Below are positions 1 to 9,600 of a stretch of 64,000 bases of DNA, in pieces. This DNA comes from Naematelia aurantialba (lineage: Eukaryota; Basidiomycota; Tremellomycetes; Tremellales; Naemateliaceae), in assembly GCA_021527695.1 (NCBI GenBank), contig JAKFAO010000003.1, forward strand, positions 558,001 through 622,000, in the 5' to 3' direction. Within the stretch, counting starts at the first letter, position 1. Each line of letters starts with the position of its first letter. Position numbers and translations under genes: made by a program. The notes beneath the pieces are model-generated. The model worked only from the letters and a program-made list of their open reading frames with translations, had not been told where the DNA came from and made no database searches.

Positions 1-1010
1 CGGCGGTCGACTTTGTCGCTCGCCGAACACGTCTGTCCTTCCTCAACGTCCAGGTCACGCTCGAGGTCCTGCCCCGCGTGATCGACATTATGGGCGAAGA
101 ACTGGGTTGGGACGCAAAGAGGAAAGAGCGCGAGTTTGACCAGGCTCAGGAGTTTTTGCGATCCATGGGTCTCCCAGAGGTGAGCTCCGAGTGGCCACTC
201 TTGCCTTGTCGCTCCTTTATCTCCTCCCTTCTCTCCCCTTCGCGCCGTTACGTCACGGGGGGTCCGTATGCCGTATCTCTTGCTCGACCTGAGGGGTAGT
301 CACCCAATGAATCAGAGCAGCGAGGATCACAGTCTGACGATATGTTCCTCTCAGCAAACAAAGCTCAAGCTTTCCGACGTTGCTAAGAAGCACGGAGCAC
401 TCGCACCTTTGGGCCTCGCACAAGAGGAGGGAGCGCAGTTATTCGCGAGGGCGCAGTTCACCCCGGAGGAGGTGCAGCGTCTCCGAGCGCAGTTCGAGGC
501 ATTTGACTTTGTGAGTTCATTGAGCTGCTTTGCGGATCCTGGTTGCGCTCCCGTTCCCGGCTACACATCTTGTGACCTCGTCGCCGTGCGCGTTGTGTGA
601 CCCTCTTGCCGACCCGCAGATGGGGACGCTGGTTCTCTGTGGCCTTTGCTTCCTCCTGCGCCCTCAGGCTAACGCTCGTGGCGTTGCAGGACAACGACTC
701 GCTCATCACTCGCGCCGACCTGATCCACGCGATGACAGGAATGGGCTATGACGCGTCTATCGAGCAGGCCGATTCGATCCTGCGTGAGGTCGACTTTGGG
801 CGCAAGGGAGCCGTCAACTTCCAAGACTACCTTGACATTGCGGCCGGTCTCAAGGAGGTGCAGCTCGAATCGGCATTTACGCATCTCGCGCAGCTGAAAA
901 CGAGCCGCGATATGTCCAAGGGCGCCATTGGGCCCCATGCAGGCGACAGCGGGTCGCAGCGCGAGAGCAGGCGCAAGATCCCCGTTGAGCGCAGTGGCGG
1001 TGGTACGTAG
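1..1010 (+). CDS. GUT2: Mitochondrial FAD-dependent glycerol-3-phosphate dehydrogenase, C-terminal part with EF-hands (5' end outside window)
   Basis: Oxidises glycerol-3-phosphate to dihydroxyacetone phosphate at the outer face of the inner mitochondrial membrane and passes electrons to ubiquinone. The window starts inside the C-terminal helical domain (RLSFLNVQVTLEVLPRVIDI, then ELGWDAKRKEREFDQAQEFL), which is characteristic of this family. Three exons are visible: 1-179, 355-510 and 690-1010, joined by GT-AG introns. The tail is of the animal GPD2 type: the loop DFDNDSLITRAD, built across the last intron, has acidic residues at positions 1, 3, 5 and 12 of an EF-hand, while the second loop DFGRKGAVNFQD is degenerate. 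Calcium control is therefore possible but inferred. A low-complexity basic tail follows before the stop at 1008. The dehydrogenase domain itself lies upstream and cannot be checked. Confidence 0.85.
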
Positions 1011-2025
1011 TCGCCCACCGCCACGTAGTCGCCCGGTTTCGACGGATCTCCCGTTGCGATTCCGGTTGCGATTGAGAGCTGGTTGCGGAGACGGGTTCGG
1101 ATGTGTGGGGGGAGAGATGAGGGCAGGGCAGGGCAGGGCAGGGAAGTGCAGTGTATAAGAGGGATGCGGGTATGAGCAGGGTGCCGGGGAAGAAGGGGCA
1201 TGCCGTGGTCGTGGTTCCGGGTTGCCGGGTCTTGCTGTCCTGGTCAGTGCCGGCGAGGCTTGAGGCTCTGCGATCAGAAGAGGCATGTGGGAGGTCGGGG
1301 ATACAGGCAAGGTGCGCGCCAAGCGGGTCTCAAGTGGGCGTGGTGCCGGGTGTGGGTGTGGTGTGGATCTAGAAGGGCTGGTGTTCGAGTAATGTCGGCG
1401 GGTAGATTTGGGATCTGTACGGTAGCTCGACATGCATCTATTGTTCGTGCGCAGCGGCATACCAGCGCACCCGTGGTGTGGGTGCGAAGCGAAGCGGAAA
1501 GTGTCACTGGCACTCGTGCTACACGCAGGAGATTGGTAGATGACTGAGGTGAGATGCATGTTCAAAATCAGAGAGCAGAGGGCAGAGGGCAGAGGGTAGA
1601 GAGCAGAGCTCGACGAATGATCATATTAACTCCGCCTTGCACCCTCGACTTGGACGTGGGACCATCTGCCTCACTTGCACGTTCACTTGCACCATCTGCC
1701 TCACTTGCACGATCACTTGCACCATCCGCCGTCACCTTGCACCGTTCACGTGCACCATCTGCTTCACGTTGCACCATTCACGTTGCACCATTCACGTTGC
1801 ACCATTCACGTTGCACCATCCGCCCTCCTGGCACCGTCCACCGTCCGTCCACCATGCACTGTCCTAGACAATCATATCCATCCTCACCGCCACAGCAGCG
1901 ACAGCGACAGGCATAGTCGAAACTACAACTCAACGGCGACGCTGGCGATCCGTCCTTGTATAGCGTGTAGGGCGCGGGCGAAACCCTTCCTGCTTTGGGG
2001 GGCTACACAACCACCTAACGCTTCA
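1011..2025. repeat. Convergent intergenic region with short tandem repeats
   Basis: This is the space between the ends of two convergent genes. No reading frame here looks like a conserved protein. At about 1670-1830 there are imperfect repeats of CACTTGCACNATC, passing into four near-perfect 14-bp units of ACCATTCACGTTGC (about 1753-1815). At 1125-1143 the unit GGCAG/GGGCA is repeated. Long open frames across this tract are by-products of the repeats. Confidence 0.7.
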
Positions 2026-4030
2026 TCAGTATCCGTGCTGGGTGCCGGGCGTCGCGGGAGATACGGCGTCGTCATGGAGTTTGTGGCTGTTGTTATGGAG
2101 TGTGTGGCTGTTGCGGGAAGGAGCAGCAAGCACGTACTGGAGCAGCGACATGATGGTCCACTTCCTGTTCTCTGCCTCGCCCCATACCAGGCTCCGCGGG
2201 CCGTAAAAGACCTCGTCGTTGACCTCTTCCTGCTTGCGCGGCAGACAGTGCAAGAACACCCAGTCCTTGTTGGCGCCGGAACGCTCGATCAGCTCGTTGG
2301 TGAGCTGGAACCCTTTGAACGCTTCGAGTCGCGCCGCCTTTTCCTCCTCCTGTCCCATTGAGATCCTGGGTCGCGTCAGCGCTAGCAACGAGAGCGGCAG
2401 TGGCGTCTCCGAACCCAAGGAGAGACGTAAACGTAACGGCAAACAGCAAATGAACGGATGGATATAGAGTGAGGGATGTGTGGTATGTGTGCGGTATGAA
2501 CGATGTCGCATTGCCACTCACCAGGTGTCAGTGACAACAATGTCGGCGCCGTGCAGGGCCTCTTCCGGCGAATTGGTCAGCGTAATCTTCTTCTCTGTGC
2601 CCGCGTCCGTGCTATTGCAACGCTCGTCAGCAAGCTGCTCGTCAACCTCTGCTATCGGCCCTCCTCCTTGCTCTTCGCTCCAGCTCTTTGCTCTTGCTCT
2701 TTGCTCGTACGCCTTTGCCCTTCGTCCTCCTGCCTCAAGCCCCTGCCTCCAACCCCTGCCTACTAGAAAGACGGCCTCACATTCGCTTCCAAACCGCGGG
2801 ATCAACCTGGTCGTAGCCCTTTGGCGCCGCCACGCTGACGTGCATATCCAGCCGAGGGAGGGTCACCAACATCTCGTTGGTGATGTTGTTCACGTCTCCG
2901 ACCCAGGCGACTTTCTTGCCTTTGAGGCCGAGGTCGGATGTGGACAGCTGCTGCTTGATGGTCCAGCCGAGGGAGCTGCGGAACCGGAACGGTGATATGA
3001 CGGCCGTCGACTCGCGGCCGGTTACAGGCTCGCGGGCGCGTGCCGACTCTACTTCAGCTGCCTGCCATGCCGAGAAGGTCGGCAGATCCTGGGGGGGGTG
3101 AAAGTGCTCGCACAGTGCCATGATATCGGCCAGAATCTGGGTAGGATGGTACAGCGCAGAGAGGGCGTTGATCACGGGGACCGGAGAGTGTTTCGCCAGC
3201 GTCTATGTGTGCGTATTAGCTGTGATGTTTGCCCAGTGGGGAAGAGTGTGAGCAGGACGGGCGGAGAGAGAAGAGGGAAGGGGAAACGTGTGAGCAGGAC
3301 GGTGGAGAGAGAAGAGGGAAGGGGGAATAGGGGTGGAAGGAGGGTATGGGTGGAAGGAGGGTATGGGTGGAAGAAGGGGACAGGGATGGAAGAAGGGGAG
3401 TAGCGGAAGAAGGGGAAGCTCAAGCGTGTCAGATCGCTCGCTCACCTCGACTTCCTCATGGGCTCCCACCCGCGCCATGATGCCGTCCACCATTGAACCG
3501 ATGACCCTTGCCGAGTCCTCGAGGGTCTCGTTGACGCCGAGCTGAATGTCCTGCGAGCCGAGGAACATGGCATGGCCACCTAACCTCGCCGTCGACGTCT
3601 CTGTGGCGACACGGGTCCGCGTGCTGCGTTTGGAGAACAGCATGCCGATCGTGTGCCCTTCGAGCGACTTGGACACGAGGTGCGGGTTACCCGAGCCCTT
3701 GACGAGGTGCTTGTACACGAGCGCCTTGCGCACCACTTGGGCAATTTGGTCCGGGCTGAGGTCGGCCAGCGTAAGCAGATGCGACGGTTTCGCGAAGCTG
3801 CTGGCCTGCGGTGTATGGCCCGTGTGGCCCGCCTGGTGGGCAAGGTCGTCGTGCTCGGCAAAGCCGGTGTGGCCTCTGTCATGGGTGTCCGGGTTGAACA
3901 GCTTGGTGCCCGTCTGGATAGAGCGGGATCGCAGGGCCATCGCAGCTCGACCGACCGCAGGCCGCGGCGGGGGCGCTCCACGCAGTGAGACGGCCGACGC
4001 CCTAAATCCTGATGCTAGTGATCGCAACAT
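2026..4030 (-). CDS. ARG3: Ornithine carbamoyltransferase, mitochondrial
   Basis: Joins carbamoyl phosphate and ornithine to give citrulline in arginine synthesis, in the mitochondrial matrix. Four exons fit phase exactly: 3446-4030, 2781-3202, 2522-2611 and 2026-2365 (478 codons plus stop). The N-terminus [18 protein letters not shown] is rich in Arg and Ser without acidic residues, as expected of a presequence. The carbamoyl-phosphate motif STRTR, the HPTQ motif with ILAD following, and the ornithine-binding HCLP ([12 protein letters not shown]) are all present. The protein is longer than the usual 330-350 residues: there is a roughly 45-residue insert after [11 protein letters not shown] before the [11 protein letters not shown] strand, and a C-terminal tail of about 30 residues (ending TPGTQHGY) of low complexity. 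The insert could hide an unrecognised intron. The gene is divergent from uL30m. Confidence 0.93.
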
Positions 4031-4213
4031 GTCTCTGTCTGTCTGTCGAGCTTGTCCAACGAGCAAAGAAATGCAACCAACATTGATGGTGGTCAGTGAG
4101 TCGAAAAGTTCGAATTCACACGTGGCATTATTCTTGACACTTTTGGTCCCCCAAACGATCAGATATACCTTGCTTGCATTGACGCAGGTCTTACACAACT
4201 ATCATCCATAACC
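4031..4213. promoter_or_regulatory. Shared divergent promoter of the OTC and uL30m genes
   Basis: Only 183 bp separate the two start codons on opposite strands, so both mitochondrial genes must share this promoter. No single element was recognised with certainty. Confidence 0.5.
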
Positions 4214-4696
4214 ATGCTCGGCAAAGCAGGGCGGAGCGCTGCAGGTCTCGTACGCCGACACGCATCCACATCCAGCACCAGCGCCAGGACCAGCGCCGTT
4301 GCCCGCAGCCACACCCGCACCAGCACCCGCACCCACACTCGCACCAGCACCAGCACCAGCGCCGTCTCTGCGCTTGACGGTGCACCCTCTTCAGCACCGA
4401 CGCACTACCTGATCACTCAAGTACGATCCGCCATTGGCCTCCCTCATCCGATCAAGAAGACGCTCGCCGTGCTCGGCCTGAAACGCAGACAGCATTCGGT
4501 GCTGCATCCGTTCTCGGGGCCCATTGCCGGACAGATCCTCAAAGTCAAGGAGCTCGTCACGGTGCGGAACGTGACGCAGGCAGAAGGGGAGCGGCTGGCA
4601 GTGAGGCGGAGACCGGAAGGCGCCGGCGTGGTCCTTACCGGCAGAGTGTATGGTGGGCGCTCGGCGAACCTAGACGCGCCAGAGACTGTGAGTTGA
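4214..4696 (+). CDS. MRPL33: Mitochondrial large-subunit ribosomal protein uL30m
   Basis: Structural protein of the mitochondrial large ribosomal subunit. The core from about residue 62 ([20 protein letters not shown], then [36 protein letters not shown]) matches the bacterial L30 fold: the RSAIGLP turn, the LGLRKR-like helix and the KVKELV strand are all there. The first 60 residues are Arg/Ser/Thr-rich (a HTRTST-like repeat encoded by a CAGCACCCGCAC repeat in the DNA) and probably act as the mitochondrial targeting sequence. The frame stops at 4696, but the last codons read GAGACT followed by gtgagt, a good splice donor at 4688, so a short further exon is possible. The yeast name is used by homology. 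Confidence 0.85.
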   Translation: MLGKAGRSAAGLVRRHASTSSTSARTSAVARSHTRTSTRTHTRTSTSTSAVSALDGAPSSAPTHYLITQVRSAIGLPHPIKKTLAVLGLKRRQHSVLHPFSGPIAGQILKVKELVTVRNVTQAEGERLAVRRRPEGAGVVLTGRVYGGRSANLDAPETVS

Positions 4697-5111
4697 TTAT
4701 CCGTGAGGTGCCACATATATATTGGCGTGCTAGCAGGCGAAAGCTGATGCGGCCGTGCAAAGGTCTCGGCGATCGAGTAGCTCGCCACCGAATGGCTCTC
4801 CACCCCGAGGTCTGATCTGTACCACTACCAGTGTATGCATGGGCTCAATGCCCTGATTGCGATCTTCCACATTGGTCTGAGCCATACTCTGATAGCCCAG
4901 CTTCACCAGACTGGGCTCTCTTCATGTTATAGCTGTCTTGCTACATGTCTCATCACTTCTATAGCTGTCTTGATGCCTGTCTCTTCACTTTTGTAGCTGA
5001 CTTGATTCATGTCTCTTGACTTCATGCCTATCTTGATACATGTGATACACTTGCCACCTGATCACAGAAAGCTGTTGGCTGCTAGGGATACAACACAGTG
5101 ACGGGACCGTA
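4697..5111. repeat. Intergenic with imperfect 30-bp repeats
   Basis: Between the ends of convergent uL30m and POP5. At about 4927-5045 a unit close to ATAGCTGTCTTGATGCATGTCTCTTCACTT occurs about four times with drift. No gene seen. Confidence 0.6.
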
Positions 5112-6088
5112 TTACTCGACGAGCTGTTCCAGCTCCTTCTCCTCTCGTCCCGCGCGATCCTTGAGCTTTCCTGCCCGCAGCTCGTCCCTGTCCCTCTGCG
5201 CCATGACCGCCAGCATACTGGCAACGATCCTCCGGTGGTAGGCGATCGCGTGGTTCTCAGCCTTCTTGATCGTGCCGCTTACCGCTACGACACGGGGGAG
5301 GACTGGCACGCCGGCCAGCTGCGTAAGCAGGCTCGTCGCGGCCCATACCAGGCGGTAATGCTGCCGTGCCACGCGGAGGATGGTGAGCGATGTCAGAGTC
5401 GAGTGATATACCACTGTGCAGGGAGGGTCAGCTCGTGTGGGCGTGCTGGCTGATGCTCTCGACAGGTGCAGGAGGGAGGTGAGCAGACAGGGCAGGGAAG
5501 GAAAGAGGGTCCTGGGACGGGAGATTCCGAGCGGCGAAGAGGGGCAGAGCGTACAGGCAGAGGTAGACGGTAAGGGAGAGATGAGAGCTAGAGGAAGAAC
5601 GGGGTGACAAGGCGACGAAACTAACCCTTGAACGAGCTGGCCACTCTGCCCCAACCCTCATCTCCGAATACCTCCTGGATCGTCGTGCGGACCGTACGAA
5701 ATATAGCAGAGCCCACATCACCACTGCGATTTCCGCCGTCGCCCACGCCAATGCCGATGCCGTTGCCGTTGCCGTTGCTGCCGGGTTGTAGATCCGATAG
5801 ACGTGGGAGCAAGAACGGCACGCTCGGGAACCGGACCACGTCGTCATCCTCGTCCCCATCCTCCTCTGCGTCTCTCTTCCCCTCCCCTTCGCGCCCACTC
5901 CCAGTCCCGCCATCGTCGTCTCCATCGTAGTTATGATCGACCTCCATCCCACCATAATAGGTGCCAGCACCATTGTGCTGGAGGAGGGCAGGTGGGCCTG
6001 GATTTGGCAGGACAGGGGCGTTGGCGATGGCGAGATCAGCAGGCGAGAGGAACTCGACAAGCAGGAAACGGTTCTTGAAGCGGACCAT
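5112..6088 (-). CDS. POP5: RNase P / RNase MRP protein subunit Pop5
   Basis: Protein subunit shared by nuclear RNase P (tRNA 5' processing) and RNase MRP (rRNA processing). Two exons, 5626-6088 and 5112-5413, join in phase to 254 residues. The start MVRFKNRFLLVEFLSPADL is the typical Pop5 first strand. Exon 1 ends with the helix AIFRTVRTTIQEVFGDEGWG and exon 2 carries YHSTLTSLTILRVARQHYRL and VVAVSGTIKKAENHAIAYHR, the conserved RNP-like core. The protein is longer than most Pop5 proteins (about 150-190) because of an insert of about 80 residues between the first strand and the central helix, rich in Gly, Asp, Glu and Asn with a GNGNGNG run. The C-terminal tail is Glu/Lys/Arg-rich. Confidence 0.9.
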
Positions 6089-6111
6089 CGTGGTCTGACG
6101 CGCTAGGTCGG

Positions 6112-6246
6112 GTGGTAGGTGGTGTGATAGATGTGGTAGATGTGGTAGATGTGGTAGATGTGGTAGATGTGGTAGATGTGGTAGATGTGGTAGATGTGGT
6201 AGATGTGGTAGATGTGGTAGATGAGGTAGATGTGGTAGATGAGGTG
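6112..6246. repeat. 9-bp minisatellite (GGTAGATGT)n
   Basis: About 14 tandem copies of GGTAGATGT with a few GGTAGATGA variants, immediately upstream of the POP5 start (6088, minus strand), so in its promoter or 5' UTR. It reads open in several frames only because the unit is a multiple of three. Confidence 0.92.
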
Positions 6247-6663
6247 GTAGGTGGTGATAGACTGTGGATGGTGGTGGTAGAGGGTAGATGGCCCTACTCA
6301 ACCTCAAGCCATGAGCATGAGCGTGTCTATGCTGTGTCCGAGGGAGTGCTGGCCTATATCACCCTCTATGTGTCGCTCACTCCCAGATTGTCAGAGTAGA
6401 AGAGAGAGAGGTGTCTTAATTTTCAGACGCAGCGACGAAACGATTCAGGCACAGCGAGTGCTCATCCAGACGAGTCCGTCTTGCATCGCAACAGCCAGCG
6501 TGAACGGTCCATGACGAACGCCGCGTACAAGCAAGCCTGCTCCATGGTGTAGAGATCATAGATACACAGCAGACACTGATACACAGCAGACACCGAAACA
6601 CGACCGACAATGCATTAGCAACAACACACATATGACAGCAGATCTGACAGCAGATCTAACGAT

Positions 6664-9600
6664 CTAACAGTCTCCTTCCGAGGTCCTCTCGACGATCCTC
6701 AGATCATCCACATGCAGCACACTAGCCTTTTTGTTCGGCAGCTTGGCCTTCATAGCCTCCTGCAGAACGACCGGACCTACCGCGACCGTCAGCACAAGCA
6801 CAGCAATACCACATCCACACAACACAAGCAAGCTGTCATGACGGAGACGTCGTCGAGTCGTCACGTGACTATCCACGCGACCGGGATGGCGGCATGGCTG
6901 TCACGTGGGGCTTGAGGAACTCGTCTAGGTTGAGCGAGTATCTACTCGTCTCGACGAGAGTATATAGAACATACCATTTTGTAGAGAGGTTCCTTAGCGA
7001 TCCTCGATTGAGTCCCATAGTCCAAGTCCCAACGATCTCGCTCTAACTTCGACGGGTCTACAACCACTCATCTGAGTTCTTCTAGATCGCCCAGGTCTCA
7101 GTCCACGTCCCCCCAACTCCACGTCCCAGTCCCAAGTCAAGGCTTTCCTCATTCTCTCGACGAGTTCGCGCGGAACTCGTCCACTTCCAAGCCAGTCGTT
7201 GTGCAGCGGTCCCAGGTCGCCGAAGTTAGACCGGAGCATCGTGACAGTATCGAGGATCGCTGTTACCGCGCACAACCATCAAGCCAAGTTAACGCCATGT
7301 CCATTCCACCTTCCTCACGAGTCACTCGCCAAGCAGCGCGAGATCAGGGACGATTGAACCCTGGGGTTCAAGAGGACCTCGAGGGTTCGGGTTCGTTCGT
7401 CGACTTCGGTGAGCAGATCGACGAGCGACAAGAGGGGTCTCGACGAGATCCTTCCCCACAACAGAGCCCGGAGCGAGCCTCTCACACCCCTTTCGTCCCG
7501 CCTGTCATAGACCCTGCTGTTTTCCAACAGCAAATGATGGCGTATATGAGCGCCATAGCCACACAGCAGCAACACCAACAGTGGGAGCGCGAGCGATTCG
7601 TCAGGGATTCGTCGAGTCCCTCGTCAAACTTCAAGGAACCAAAAGCTCGAGAGCCCGATACCTTCAATGGTCGAGCTCCCGAGAAACTCAACCAGTTCAT
7701 TATGGAATGTGATCTGGTGTTCAAGCTTCAGCCCTCTCGGTACTACACTGAGGAGATCAAGGTGACGTTCATGATGAGTTACTTACGAGGTGTAGCTCTC
7801 GACGCCGTTCGACCATTGGCAACAGCAGTTCCCCCGGCTATCGAGCTTTCGTCGAGAGATGCCTTTGTGAGGTATCTTAAGGATAATTTCGGGGACCCCG
7901 ACGAGAGGGGTACGGCTCGTCGAAATCTCAAGGAGTTGAGACAGACGGGAACTGCCTCTGAGTACTTCGCTCGAATGAGAGAGCTGATTGCAGTCCTGGG
8001 TTGGAGAGACCAGGAACCTATAGTTGACAAGGCTATAGATGGTCTCTCGTCAACTATGAAAGACGAACTGGCTCGACATGGCCGAGAGTTTGAGAGTTTC
8101 GACGAGTTAATCCGATTCGTTGTCCCTCTCGACAATCGTCTCCGTGTCCGGGACCAGGAGAGAAAGGCCGAGTCGGCGCGCAGGCCGGAGGCGGGAAGGG
8201 CCCCAGTGACTAAGCCCTTCCTCCCGCCTACTCCCTCTTCTTCTTCGGCCACCCCTTCCAACCTTGGGCGAGAGCTTCAAGGACCTCGTCCACCGGTTGA
8301 GAACTCGACGAGTTCTTCGGGGCCTGTGCCTCGGGGATCTCTCCCCGAGAGAGAGAGAGAGAGGCGGCGAGTAGAAAACGCCTGTTACAGGTGTGGACAA
8401 TCGGGGCATTTCCTCCCAAACTGTCCCCTTACGAGGATGGGATCTCGTCCACTCCCGCCCACTCCCAGCAGACCTTCTCCTGTCTCCGGACCGGGCACCA
8501 AGGAGGAGCCAAAAGATTGAGGGATATGCTTGCCGCAGAGACTACATATCCCGCCAATTTAGTGCTCTCTGCTACCTCCTTAGCTCGTACTATGGATAGT
8601 TTGGACTCACTTGTAGACATCGACTCGACAAAAACTGTACATTCGTCGAGTCAAGATACCCATTCGTCGATCATCGACAAACGAAATATATCTTTGAATT
8701 GTGGTGAGCCTTTTAGACTCTCCAAGGACCAGGCTGTCGTTGCTGGGCAACTAGGCGAGTCCGATTCGTTGGCCACGATACTCCTTGATTCCGGAGCTAG
8801 TGGTAACTTCATCGACGAGGGTTTCGTCGACTCCGAGGGATTCGACAAATACCCACATACCAAACCTCGTCGACTAACCTTGTTTGACGGGGAGCCAAGC
8901 AAAGCGGGACCAATCAAGTGGTACGTCGAGGCCCCGCTCACAGTAGTGGGATCGACCAGGGTTGAAAGATTCGATGTTACTCGCCTATCAGGGGCGGACA
9001 TTGTTCTCGGTTACTCCTGGCTCAAAGAGCACGGAGTAACTCTCGACTTCGGTGAACGATTGGTTTCGACTCGACGATCGAGAATGCTTTCGTCGAGTGA
9101 CGAACCAATAGTCGTCAAAATACCATCGTCCCCGAGCAAATCCATGCCCTTGCCCATGCCCGCGGCTAAGACCCCCATCGCCACAGTCCCAGCATTGGAT
9201 TCGTCCAATTCCATGTCCAAGCCCACGTCCACGTCCAGTCCCAAGTCAAGTTCCAAGCCAACCCCCATGCTCAGGGGACGCGAGGAGTCGCTCGGTTCCA
9301 TCAAGGGAGTCGTCGAGCTCAAGAGCGCGTTCAAGTCCAAGTCGTCGAATCGTTCAAGGTCCAAGGTCAGGTTCAGGGAGGGAATGACCCCGGATGTCAG
9401 GATTCCTGGAGGAGTCCTCAGGTTTCCTAACAGCATACCGGTGAGACAACCTAGTCGTTGGATATCTCGTGACGCTCCTACAGGAAATCGAGAGGAAAGC
9501 GTCGAGCGACTGTGTGCAGTCGACGAGTCGCCAGAATTCGACCAATCCTTCGTCGGAGTAGAGACGTTGCCGAGCTTCGGTGAACTCGAGTTGACTCCCG

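Noticed and set aside
6112..6399. Plus-strand frame with a VDV repeat as a coding gene
   Set aside because: It is a translation of the 9-bp minisatellite; no flanking protein-like sequence.
7779..8261. Minus-strand frames inside gag and pol (also 11368-11850 and 12600-13208)
   Set aside because: They mirror gag/pol coding bias, have no domain and occur at the same place in both copies only because the copies are near identical.
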